A stretch of 64,000 nucleotides of DNA, taken from the NCBI GenBank assembly GCA_009783305.1, contig WRHJ01000003.1, positions 62,001 to 126,000 on the forward strand. The letters run 5' to 3'. Of this stretch, positions 48,254 to 57,381 are shown piece after piece. The first letter of the stretch is position 1; every line of letters starts with the position of its first letter. Source of the stretch: Candidatus Saccharimonadota bacterium (lineage in GTDB: Bacteria > Patescibacteriota > Saccharimonadia > Saccharimonadales > Saccharimonadaceae). The notes beneath the pieces are model-generated. The model made no database searches. It was given only the letters and a program-made list of their open reading frames with translations, and was not told the origin of the DNA. A program made the position numbers and the translations under genes.

Positions 48254-50638
48254 TCATTTTGTGATGGCGGCGATGACGTCTGGGCCGTCGGTAACGATGA
48301 GGTCAAGACGGGCCTCTATTTCGGCGAAGGCAATCTCTAGAGTGCGGGAGAGGACGGGGTTATTGAGTTTAGGCTGGAAGAAGTCTTTGAATCGAATAGC
48401 GTCGGATGAAGTGCGGATGATGTTGGCGATGTAACGGGGGTAATCGGATATAGTTTTGTCGCCTTCGGCTTCGTTGAGCCAGTCCCAATTTTTGTAAAAC
48501 CAGTCAAGGACGAGTGGTGTGGCGGTGGGATTACGTAGTAGGCGGATGAAGAAGAGGATGCGATCACCTGGGCGAATTGTGCCGTCTTGGAGATATGATA
48601 AAAATGTCGCTGCAAGGTCGGGATTTTTGATGGCTGCTAGTGCGGAGAGGAGATCGGAGCGGAGTTCTGGATCGGGAGATGTCTGATAAAGTCGGATGAG
48701 ATTCTGGTGATCGAGTTGATGATTGATGCTTCGGTTGTCGTTTAATTTGGTGAGCGTGGCAAGAATAGCAGTACGGATATTTGAGTCGATTTCTGAGATC
48801 GAAGTATTGCCAAATTGTTCCGTAACGGTAACTTGGTAGGCTGGATCGTCGGAGAAAGTCATAAGTCCGAGGATGATGGGACGCAGCTTGGTGTCGTTGA
48901 TGGATTCATTTGGTAGAGAAGTCAGACCCAAGCGGTCGAATTGGGCGCGTACTAGAGTTTTGATGAAGTTTTTAAATTGCTGATCAGATGAAGTGTGAGG
49001 TGAGAAAAAGATTTTGAGATCGGCGATGATAAACAAAAGGGCATCCCAGATGATAAATTCAGTTTCGGTAGGGAATTTATTGAGTAGGGGGATAAGATCG
49101 GCACTTTTGGCCAGGGGAGTTTTACTGAGAAGTTGACGATCGTAGAGAAGGCGAAGTTTTTGTTCGATGGATTTAGAATCAAAATCATTGAGTACGGTTT
49201 GAAATTCGTGATCTTCGAGATTGATGAGGTAGTGGCCGGAAAGGTCGTCTTTAACTACTGGTATAGGGTAGGTATAGGATGGCTCAGAGGAGTTTCCAGC
49301 GAGGAGAAAGCGATGTTGATCTTGGCCGGTTAGTGCTGGATAGCCGGGCTGGATGAGCCAAGGTGTCATAAATTCTTTGATATTGAAATCAGCGTGGGGA
49401 CTGAGAGCATCCCAGAGGTCGTCTGAAACAGTGTTTTGGTAAGCGTGCTTTTTGAAATAGTCGGTCAGACCAGAGAAAAAGTTGTTTTCGCTCATGAGAC
49501 GCATGAGCATAAGCATGAGGCGGGCGCCTTTGGCATAAACAATGGCGCCATCAAAGAGGGTGGGGATTTCAGCGGGATCTTTGACTTCGCATTTGACGGG
49601 CTGGACACCGGGCAAACAGTCGCGTCGAAGGGCAGGGACGATGGTACCGGAGTAAAAATCGTTCCAGGCGCCGAGATCGGGGCTGATTTTATCAGTAGCA
49701 TAAGTCTCCATGAGCGAGGCAAAGGATTCGTTGAGCCAGAGGTCGTCCCACCAAGCCATCGTAACAAGATCGCCGAACCACATATGGGAGAGTTCGTGGG
49801 CGATGACGAGGGAGACGTAGAGTTTTTGGTCGAGGGCGGAGCTTTGGCAACAGAGTAAGGCTTGTTCGCGGTAGGTGACAAGGCCCCAGTTTTCCATAGC
49901 ACCGGCTTCAAAATCGGGGATGGCGACTTGGTCAAGTTTGGGAAGCGGATAGGGGGTTTGGAATAGATCGTCGTAAAAATCGAGAGATTTGGCAGCGAAC
50001 TCTGTAGCATAAATAAGGTTTTCGTCAGGCTGATATAGAGAAGCATAAGTAGTTACTTCAACGTTATTTTTAGTTGCAGTTGTGTGTTTTTTGAGTTTAC
50101 CTATGACGAAAGCAAGTAGATAAGTGGACATTTTTGGGGTGGTATCAAAAGTGGTGGTGCCGTTTTCCTGATTTTTTATGGGCATATTGGAGATGACGGT
50201 ATCGGCGGGGTCGGTGGTGATAGTGAGATTGAAAGTGGCTTTAGCAGCGGGTTCGTCTATGCATGGAAAACACTCACGGGCATAATGGGATTCAAATTGA
50301 GTGGCGACGATGGTTTCGGTTTGGCCATTGTAGTTGTAGGTAGAAAGGTAGACTCCTTGCATATTGGCGTTGAGTTGGTGGGTGTAAGTTATCTTGATCG
50401 TTATGTCGCCGGTTTGGGGGCTCGTGGCGGTTATTACATCATCATTGATTTCGAAGTTTACTGGCTGATCGTTGATGGTGACAGATGAAATATCGAGAGT
50501 TCTGGCGTGGAGTTTGATGGTCTCAGTGTTGGCGGAGCCTTCAATTATGGTGGTGGCGGCGAGAAGTTTCGCGGCCTTATCAATATTGAGGTCTATAATG
50601 TAGTGCGCAGGAGTGAAATATTCTAGTAATCTTTCCAT
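48254..50638 (-). CDS. M1-family zinc aminopeptidase
   Basis: GAMENWGLVTYRE, VIAHELSHMWFGDLVTMAWWDDLWLNESFA. Confidence 0.95.
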   Translation of the reverse strand: MERLLEYFTPAHYIIDLNIDKAAKLLAATTIIEGSANTETIKLHARTLDISSVTINDQPVNFEINDDVITATSPQTGDITIKITYTHQLNANMQGVYLSTYNYNGQTETIVATQFESHYARECFPCIDEPAAKATFNLTITTDPADTVISNMPIKNQENGTTTFDTTPKMSTYLLAFVIGKLKKHTTATKNNVEVTTYASLYQPDENLIYATEFAAKSLDFYDDLFQTPYPLPKLDQVAIPDFEAGAMENWGLVTYREQALLCCQSSALDQKLYVSLVIAHELSHMWFGDLVTMAWWDDLWLNESFASLMETYATDKISPDLGAWNDFYSGTIVPALRRDCLPGVQPVKCEVKDPAEIPTLFDGAIVYAKGARLMLMLMRLMSENNFFSGLTDYFKKHAYQNTVSDDLWDALSPHADFNIKEFMTPWLIQPGYPALTGQDQHRFLLAGNSSEPSYTYPIPVVKDDLSGHYLINLEDHEFQTVLNDFDSKSIEQKLRLLYDRQLLSKTPLAKSADLIPLLNKFPTETEFIIWDALLFIIADLKIFFSPHTSSDQQFKNFIKTLVRAQFDRLGLTSLPNESINDTKLRPIILGLMTFSDDPAYQVTVTEQFGNTSISEIDSNIRTAILATLTKLNDNRSINHQLDHQNLIRLYQTSPDPELRSDLLSALAAIKNPDLAATFLSYLQDGTIRPGDRILFFIRLLRNPTATPLVLDWFYKNWDWLNEAEGDKTISDYPRYIANIIRTSSDAIRFKDFFQPKLNNPVLSRTLEIAFAEIEARLDLIVTDGPDVIAAITK

Positions 50639-50654
50639 TAAGAATATTTTATCA

Positions 50655-50987
50655 TTATTTGTGTTTGGGTTTTTTGCTAATATCTTCTTCTATTTCGTTG
50701 AGCTGGCGCTTGATGTAATTGTCAGCGCGGATTTGGGTGTCAGACTCTTTGGCGAGTTTGGTGATATTATTTTTCATTTGGCTGATGATACGGTCTTGGC
50801 GATAGGCATCAATTTGAGAAATGATGGAGAAGAGCATACCGGCAATGCCTATGCAGAAGGCAATTATCTCGTATGATGTGTCAAGAAAGTCCAAACGCTG
50901 GTTGATGATCAATAATACTATGCCTACAACCATGAGAACCAATAATATAACGGTGGCAATTGCGACAATGAGGCGGATTCTTTTCAT
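50655..50987 (-). CDS. Small membrane protein, 110 aa
   Basis: Two hydrophobic segments then coiled-coil-like tail. Confidence 0.65.
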   Translation of the reverse strand: MKRIRLIVAIATVILLVLMVVGIVLLIINQRLDFLDTSYEIIAFCIGIAGMLFSIISQIDAYRQDRIISQMKNNITKLAKESDTQIRADNYIKRQLNEIEEDISKKPKHK

Positions 50988-51046
50988 GTTTTTATTTTAG
51001 CACATAAAAATAGGACGCTTTGTGAGAGATCAAAGCGCCCCTTATA

Positions 51047-51330
51047 TTATTTTGGGCTTTCTAGCCCATTTAAATAGTATCCCATCATCCAGGCTAAGAC
51101 ATCATGCCTGTCGAGTCTGGTTATTTTGTATCTGGCGCCGCCGTGAGAGGTAATATATGTAGGGTCTTCGGTCATGAGGTATCCAGAGATTTGGGCTATT
51201 GGATTATAGCCAGCTATTTTTAGCTGTTCGAATACATACATCAAGATTTCTTGTGATTGCTCTTCATTGAGGATAAGAGACTTTTTATCCCAAGTGCGCG
51301 TGTTTTGGTCAGTGCTGCGGTCTATTGCAT
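51047..51330 (-). pseudogene. IreB/UPF0297-like protein; start region apparently out of frame by 1 nt
   Basis: EEQSQEILMYVFEQLKIAGYNPIAQISGYLMTEDPTYITSHGGARYKITRLDRHDVLAWMMGYYLNG; ATG at 51330 after AAAGGGGGTGTT reads ATG CAA TAG. Confidence 0.65.
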
Positions 51331-51416
51331 AACACCCCCTTTTGTGCGAAGCTTCTCTCCAAGCTTCTGCCGATAAGATACAATGAATTTTATTTAAAGT
51401 CAATGAGGGATTTAAG

Positions 51417-51824
51417 TTAGATTGCAAAATTTTCTGAACTGAAATTGCTATAGCAACGACCTTTTTCGGCGGTAAACTTGAGGATGCAATAATCGGGGTC
51501 ATTTTTGCCACCGTTTCTATAGACAAAGTTGCTAAGCGGGGTCCAGAGTTTTTGACGAAGCTGCGGAGTGTCGAGGACTTCCATTTTGCCCCAAAGCATA
51601 ACACCGTGGAAACCTTTATTGAAGTAGAGAGTGGCCTTGGGATTTTTTTGCCAGAGTTTGGCGCGAAGGGAGCCATGATTTGAAGCGAAATAGAAGGTAT
51701 TTGGGGTTTCAAAGTATTTTTTGTTCCAATTCATAGCTTTGACGGTAGGGTATCCTTTTTCGTCTATAGCGCCAGCATAGGCTAGGTTAGCAGATTTGAT
51801 AACTTTTAAAGCGAAATCTTTCAT
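51417..51824 (-). CDS. Pyridoxamine 5'-phosphate oxidase-like protein
   Basis: ANLAYAGAIDEKGYPTVKAMNW, TFYFASNHGSLRAKLWQKNPKATLYF. Confidence 0.82.
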   Translation of the reverse strand: MKDFALKVIKSANLAYAGAIDEKGYPTVKAMNWNKKYFETPNTFYFASNHGSLRAKLWQKNPKATLYFNKGFHGVMLWGKMEVLDTPQLRQKLWTPLSNFVYRNGGKNDPDYCILKFTAEKGRCYSNFSSENFAI

Positions 51825-52297
51825 GATAATAATTTTTCTAGGCTTATTAGTTTAGATTCGTAGTTTTCGACGAAATAACGTTTGCCTTTTTGGATAATTT
51901 TGTGACCTTCGGATTGCAAAAGCTGTTTTTGGGCTGCTATACCACCGGGATATTTTTCGTTAAGTTCGCCTTTAGTGCGGAGGGTGCGCCAGAAAGGAAT
52001 TTGGTTTTGGGCGCGCTCTTCACTGGCGTTGGCAGCGATATTAGTGAAAATGCCGGCGGTAAGTGGGCAGGTGAAGTCGGCTTTGGCTTTTTTGGCAAGA
52101 TAGGTACGAATATCTACAGTGGTGGTGAGGTTGCCTTTGGGAATTTTGGCCATGACGTTGTTGTATGCCATGGGTTCGGCGATAAGCATTTTGGTGCCGC
52201 CATAATGTTCGACAGCTTTTGGTTGATCAGAGATATCTTCGATTTTAGGCAGGTCGCCTGCAGTATTTAATTTTTCATTGAAAGATTTTTTGGCCAT
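51821..52297 (-). CDS. MGMT/alkyltransferase-like family protein
   Basis: KGNLTTTVDIRTYLAKKAKADFTCPLTAGIF, PFWRTLRTKGELNEKYPGGIAAQKQLLQSEGHKI. Confidence 0.8.
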   Translation of the reverse strand: MAKKSFNEKLNTAGDLPKIEDISDQPKAVEHYGGTKMLIAEPMAYNNVMAKIPKGNLTTTVDIRTYLAKKAKADFTCPLTAGIFTNIAANASEERAQNQIPFWRTLRTKGELNEKYPGGIAAQKQLLQSEGHKIIQKGKRYFVENYESKLISLEKLLS

Positions 52298-52308
52298 GAT
52301 GCTTTAAG

Positions 52309-54630
52309 TTAAGCTTTAGCTTTTTTCTTCCTTTCGAAGATTAAATCCCATAGTATGCGAATAATTATACAGGCCAATAATAGGACAATGAATACTGGCA
52401 TGGTCTTGCTTGACAATAAATTAATTTCTACAAAATCTCTAAGTATCACGGATGCTCCCAAGAACCCGCCAATTGTAGTGACAATGAGGAATGCCCGTAA
52501 TTTATTAAGAGGGAAGCAGGCTTTTACAACGTTAAATGTGGTGATTGCTCCAAGGATGTAGAACATGACTGTAACTATATCTTTGGTGTCCCATCCTTCG
52601 GCTGCACCGTAGAAGTGCAAGAATGTTACCGACGCCGCGATCAGAATTGCGCTTGGCAGAGCCTTGAATAGTGAAACGCCTAAGAAGTTACCTTTGACTG
52701 GTGTTCGATCATTTTCGAATGACATCCAAAATGACGGCCATCCTTCAATGGTTTGATCGATCAAAGTGATTTGAATTGCGATAAAGGGGAATACTGCGAT
52801 GTTGCCGGTGAAGATACTTAATGCGGACAATATTACTAGGAAAAATGAGTAGATGGTTTTTACGAAGAAAATGCTGCCTATCCTAAACATATTATTTACT
52901 ACTCTGCGTGCTTCAAATAATACATTTGGAAGGTCCGTGAAGTCCGAATCGATCAAGACTAGGCTTGCGATCTGTTTGGTTGCCGCATCTCCCGCCGCCA
53001 TCGCGATTGATAGATCTGCTTCTCGGAGCGCCAGGATGTCATTTACTCCATCTCCAGTCATTGCTACAGTTCTGCCGTTTTCGCGCAGATGCTGAACAAT
53101 TAATCTTTTTTGCCTTGGCGAGACTCGTCCGAAGATTGCTGTATCAATAGCTAATTTTTTAAGTTGTGCATCTGATAGTTTTGATGCGTTTACAAAATCT
53201 TTGTAGTTTTTAAAACCAATTTTTTTCGCAATTGCTGAAACTGTTTCTGGGTTGTCTCCGGAAATGATCTTTAGGTCAACCTTCTGTCTTTTCAAATATT
53301 GCAGGGTTTTCTTGGCATTTTTGCGAATCGGATCTTCCAGTTCGATCATTGCGATTGGTTGCACATCTTCCGGCTGGCTACCAAGTGCTAGATTGTGTTT
53401 TGTCATGCCAAAGAGTAGAACGCGGCGTCCCTTAGCTTGCGCTAGAGCGATTTCTTCCGGGACTTCGTTGAGTAGTTTGTCTGGCGCCCCTAGAATCAAA
53501 GTTCCAATTCTGTCGAAGTAAGCGGCTCCCCACTTTCGTTCTGAGGAAAATGGGACATTTCGACTTCCTTCATAGTGCTCATTGCTGTTGAAATAATTGA
53601 CCAGGGCTTGCATGGTTGAGCTATTATCGTCGTTGTAATGCAAGTAGCTGCCCATTAATTTCAGAAATTTTCTCTTACTATGAAATCCTAGGATCTTAAA
53701 ATCTCTTACCTTCATTTTTCCTTCGGTAATTGTCCCGGTTTTGTCGAGGCAAAGCGTGTCAACGTAGGCCATGGTTTCAATTGAGTACATTTCCTGCACC
53801 AAGACTTTCTTTTGACCTAATTTAATGAGCGCTAAAATCAGTGATAATACGATCAAGACCATCATCCCTTTGGGGAGCATTCCTAATACTGCCGATGCTG
53901 ATGATACCACTGCCTCTTGTGTCCCGACTCCCTTAATAACTAATGACTCAATGAGTAAAATGATTCCCATAGGCACTACGATTCGGCTGGTAAATCTGGA
54001 AACGGTTCGCATAGCTTTGAGGAGTTGCGAGTTAATTGGCTTGTGCACTTTTGCTTCAATTGCTAATTTTGTTGAATAGTTTTCCGCCCCCACATGTTCG
54101 ACTTCCGCGATGCATTCCCCGCTTGCTACAAAACTGCCAGATAACAGATGCGCATTGATTCTTTTGGCAATTAGATCCGATTCGCCGGTAAGTAGTGCTT
54201 CATTGGCTTCGATCATCCCTTGTTTTACGATTGCGTCGGATGGCACCTGATCTCCTGTTGCCAATTTTAATAGATCACCAAAAACAATTTCATCTGGCGT
54301 GATTAATACTTCTTTGCCGTCTCGTATTACTGTTACTGGTTCTTTGTTCAAGATAGTGAGCTTATCAACAATGCTGCGGGCCCTTAATTCGACAATGATT
54401 CCTACTACTGTATTGAAGACAATAAATAATATAAATAATGCGTTTCGATAAGATCCAACTGCGATTAGGGCAATGGCAATCGAAGCATTGACTGCGTTGA
54501 ATAATGAAAAGGTGTTTCCTCTTACAATTTCCCAGGTTGACTTGCTGGAATCAATTTTATAAGAGTTGTCCAATCCCTTTAAACGCCTGGATTTAACTTC
54601 AGCTTCACTTAATCCTAATAATTCAGCCAT
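52309..54630 (-). CDS. P-type cation-translocating ATPase
   Basis: LCLDKTGTITEGKM, TGDGVNDILALREADLSIAMAAGDAA. Confidence 0.95.
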   Translation of the reverse strand: MAELLGLSEAEVKSRRLKGLDNSYKIDSSKSTWEIVRGNTFSLFNAVNASIAIALIAVGSYRNALFILFIVFNTVVGIIVELRARSIVDKLTILNKEPVTVIRDGKEVLITPDEIVFGDLLKLATGDQVPSDAIVKQGMIEANEALLTGESDLIAKRINAHLLSGSFVASGECIAEVEHVGAENYSTKLAIEAKVHKPINSQLLKAMRTVSRFTSRIVVPMGIILLIESLVIKGVGTQEAVVSSASAVLGMLPKGMMVLIVLSLILALIKLGQKKVLVQEMYSIETMAYVDTLCLDKTGTITEGKMKVRDFKILGFHSKRKFLKLMGSYLHYNDDNSSTMQALVNYFNSNEHYEGSRNVPFSSERKWGAAYFDRIGTLILGAPDKLLNEVPEEIALAQAKGRRVLLFGMTKHNLALGSQPEDVQPIAMIELEDPIRKNAKKTLQYLKRQKVDLKIISGDNPETVSAIAKKIGFKNYKDFVNASKLSDAQLKKLAIDTAIFGRVSPRQKRLIVQHLRENGRTVAMTGDGVNDILALREADLSIAMAAGDAATKQIASLVLIDSDFTDLPNVLFEARRVVNNMFRIGSIFFVKTIYSFFLVILSALSIFTGNIAVFPFIAIQITLIDQTIEGWPSFWMSFENDRTPVKGNFLGVSLFKALPSAILIAASVTFLHFYGAAEGWDTKDIVTVMFYILGAITTFNVVKACFPLNKLRAFLIVTTIGGFLGASVILRDFVEINLLSSKTMPVFIVLLLACIIIRILWDLIFERKKKAKA

Positions 54631-54656
54631 ATTTTATATTTTATCTTAATCCTAAT

Positions 54657-54742
54657 TGGTGGGCGAGATGGGATTTGAACCCATAATCCTTTTGGGAAGC
54701 GGATTTTAAGTCCACCGCGTATACCAGTTCCGCCACTCGCCC
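54657..54742 (-). tRNA. tRNA-Leu(TAA)
   Basis: Reverse strand GGGCGAGTGGCGGAACTGG...ACTTAAAATCC, long variable arm, GGGTTCAAATCCC, CTCGCCC-ACCA. Confidence 0.93.
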
Positions 54743-54752
54743 AGATTTTTAA

Positions 54753-54826
54753 TGGAGGCACGGACGGGAGTTGCACCCGTCTACGCGGTTTTGCAGACCG
54801 CTGCGTAACTGCTCCGCCACCGTGCC
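54753..54826 (-). tRNA. tRNA-Cys(GCA)
   Basis: Reverse strand GGCACGGTGGCGGAGC...GGTCTGCAAAACC...CCGTGCC-TCCA (U73). Confidence 0.93.
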
Positions 54827-54968
54827 AACGTGTTTATTTTACCATGCAAAGTGGAGGTTTGGGGGATAACGTATAAGAAATCGTATTGCTTATGCTTGCT
54901 ATAGTAAAATGAGCTATCTATTATTGGGCGAAATATTTATTAATGTAGGAGGCGAAAGGACTGTTTTT

Positions 54969-55349
54969 ATGTTATCTGTGAAGAAGCTGAGTTTTTCTCG
55001 GGAAGAATTAGAATTAATGGCAGATGGCTCAGATGGGTATGCTTGGGCTGTGGTGGATGTCAAAAAGGGGGTGATGGCGGCTGGAGATGAATATGTGGGG
55101 ACCATGAAAAATGCCTTGTTGAAATTGAAATCTTGTATTTTTGATGTGTTTAGCGTAGGGGTTGATCTGATCACTGGGGAAATTAATTATTGCTCTCCGG
55201 TGAATAAGAAATTGATTGATAAGAATTCGACGAAGGAAGTGCCGGAAGACAAAAAGGAGAGAGTAGAGACTTTGGTAAAATATTTTTTTTCGGAATTGCC
55301 GATTTTTAAGTCAGAGGAGAGAAAGTCGAGATATTCAAAACGAGTATAG
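54969..55349 (+). CDS. DUF5674-like hypothetical protein
   Basis: YAWAVVDVKKGVMAAGDEYVGTMKNALLK...VGVDLITGEINY. Confidence 0.55.
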   Translation: MLSVKKLSFSREELELMADGSDGYAWAVVDVKKGVMAAGDEYVGTMKNALLKLKSCIFDVFSVGVDLITGEINYCSPVNKKLIDKNSTKEVPEDKKERVETLVKYFFSELPIFKSEERKSRYSKRV

Positions 55350-55688
55350 CTTCGTGGTAAGTTCTTCGAGTTTTTGGACGCCGTTCTCGAGCTGGTAGTA
55401 GTGGCGGATATAGAAGAGCGTAACGACGAAGAGAATTAGAGTAATGAAGGCAGCAGAATAACAGAAAATGTTGCTCCATAAAGAAGGGGATAAGGCTAAG
55501 AATAGGGTGGTGGTGAAAATGAAGAAGATGATCATGAAGAGAGCGAAGAACATAGTGACAATAAGGTGGATGAGACGCTCATGTTGGAATGCCGCGAGCA
55601 TTTGTTTGTGGTATTTTATGAGTTCGGGGGTGGGGTGGGCGGAAGCTTTTTTCAGGAAATCATGGTACGTTTTTAATTTCTTCTCCAT
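55335..55688 (-). CDS. Membrane protein, 117 aa
   Basis: Two hydrophobic helices flanked by charged ends. Confidence 0.65.
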   Translation of the reverse strand: MEKKLKTYHDFLKKASAHPTPELIKYHKQMLAAFQHERLIHLIVTMFFALFMIIFFIFTTTLFLALSPSLWSNIFCYSAAFITLILFVVTLFYIRHYYQLENGVQKLEELTTKLYSF

Positions 55689-55706
55689 ATGTTAATATAT
55701 TAGCAT

Positions 55707-57002
55707 ATGTTGGATATAAATTTTATTCGGAAGAACCGTGATTTAGTTGAAGCAGCAATAAAAAATAAGGCTTGTAAGGCTGATTTGGATGTAGTGCTTA
55801 AATTGGATGATGGGCGGCGAGAGCTGGGTCAGAAAATTGATGAATTGAGGCGCGAACGGAACGAGATTGCGGGGAAAATGAAAGGTGGAAAGCCGGAGCC
55901 AACTTTGGTTGATAGAGGCAAGCAGATCAAGGTGGAATTGATGCGATACGAAGAGGATTTGGAGGGTATAGAGAGAGATTATTTAAGAGAATTGAAGTTG
56001 GTGCCGAATATACCGTGGCTGGATGTGCCGGTTGGATTGAGCGAAGATGAAAATGTGGTGGCAGAGGTGGTGGGGGAGCCGACGAAGTTTGATTTTGAGC
56101 CAAAGAATCACTATGAAATTGGCCAGATAAGAGGATGGATAGATAAGGAACGGGCAGCAAAGGTGGCGGGAGCAAGGTTTGCTTATATAAAGGGTGAAAT
56201 GGTGAAGTTGCAATTGGCAATTATGACTTTTGTGATTGATTCCTTGACGGACGAAAATGTGCTAAAGGAAATTGGCGAGAGGTTTGGCGTGAAAGTCTCG
56301 ACTAAGCCGTTTGTGCCAGTGTTGCCACCATATATGATTAAGACTGAATTATATGATGCGATGGATCGATTGGAGCCGAGAGAAGATCGCTATAAGATTG
56401 AAGGCGACGAGTTGTGGCTGCAGGGTTCGGCAGAGCATGTGTTGGGCAGCATGCATGCGGATGAGATTTTTAAGGAAGAGGATTTGCCGGTACGATATGT
56501 GGGATATGCCACGAGTTTTCGACAAGAAGCGGGGACTTACGGGAAGGATATGGAGGGGATTATTCGCATGCACCAATTTGATAAATTGGAGATGGAAAGC
56601 TTTGCGGCGGCGGATGAGAGTTTTAATGAGCATTTGTTCTTTGTGGCAATTCAGAGGTGGTTAGTTGAGAAATTGGAGTTGCCGTATAGGGTTTTACAAA
56701 AGTGCACTTTTGATATTGGAAAGCCGAACGCGCGCGGGATCGATATTGAAGTTTGGTTGCCGGGGCAGGGAAAGTATCGTGAGACGCACACGGCGGATTA
56801 CATGACAGATTATCAGGCGCGACGTTTGAATACGCGCGTGAAACGTGAAGGTGGGATGGAGTTTGTGCATACAAACGATGCGACGGCGTTTGCGTTGGGC
56901 AGGATTATGGTAGCGATAATTGAGAACTATCAGACGGAGGAAGCGAGCGTGAGGGTGCCGGAGGTTTTGAAAAAGTATTTAGGCGGAAAGGAGGTGTTGT
57001 AG
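55707..57002 (+). CDS. serS: Seryl-tRNA synthetase
   Basis: MLDINFIRKNRDLVEAAIKNK, TSFRQEAGTYGKDMEGIIRMHQFDKLEM. Confidence 0.95.
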   Translation: MLDINFIRKNRDLVEAAIKNKACKADLDVVLKLDDGRRELGQKIDELRRERNEIAGKMKGGKPEPTLVDRGKQIKVELMRYEEDLEGIERDYLRELKLVPNIPWLDVPVGLSEDENVVAEVVGEPTKFDFEPKNHYEIGQIRGWIDKERAAKVAGARFAYIKGEMVKLQLAIMTFVIDSLTDENVLKEIGERFGVKVSTKPFVPVLPPYMIKTELYDAMDRLEPREDRYKIEGDELWLQGSAEHVLGSMHADEIFKEEDLPVRYVGYATSFRQEAGTYGKDMEGIIRMHQFDKLEMESFAAADESFNEHLFFVAIQRWLVEKLELPYRVLQKCTFDIGKPNARGIDIEVWLPGQGKYRETHTADYMTDYQARRLNTRVKREGGMEFVHTNDATAFALGRIMVAIIENYQTEEASVRVPEVLKKYLGGKEVL

Positions 57003-57003
57003 G

Positions 57004-57360
57004 ATGATCGAGAACATTGAAGTCAGCGGGGTGAAATACAAGGTTGAAGAGACCTTGCGGAAATATACGGTAAAACGGCTGGGACATTTGGATAAGTTTT
57101 TACCGAAGAAGAATCGTAAGGATGTAGTGATGCGTGTGGTGGTCAAGCAAGTAAACCGGCCGCATGGTAATAAATATGAGATTTCAGTGGCTGTGGATGT
57201 GCCTGGCGGTAAGATGATGACGGCGAGGGATGAAGCGGGCAATGTATTTGCGGGAGTGGATATATTGGAGGCGAAACTGAGAGGACAGGTGCGGAAATTT
57301 AAGGCTGATAAGATTGAACATGAGAAGAAGGGGATACTGAAAAAGCTACTCAAACGCTGA
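57004..57360 (+). CDS. hpf: Ribosome hibernation-promoting factor (HPF/RaiA family)
   Basis: EETLRKYTVKRLGHLDKFL, ARDEAGNVFAGVDILEAKLRGQVRKFK. Confidence 0.85.
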   Translation: MIENIEVSGVKYKVEETLRKYTVKRLGHLDKFLPKKNRKDVVMRVVVKQVNRPHGNKYEISVAVDVPGGKMMTARDEAGNVFAGVDILEAKLRGQVRKFKADKIEHEKKGILKKLLKR

Positions 57361-57381
57361 GGGCTGTGGTAGACTGTAAAG

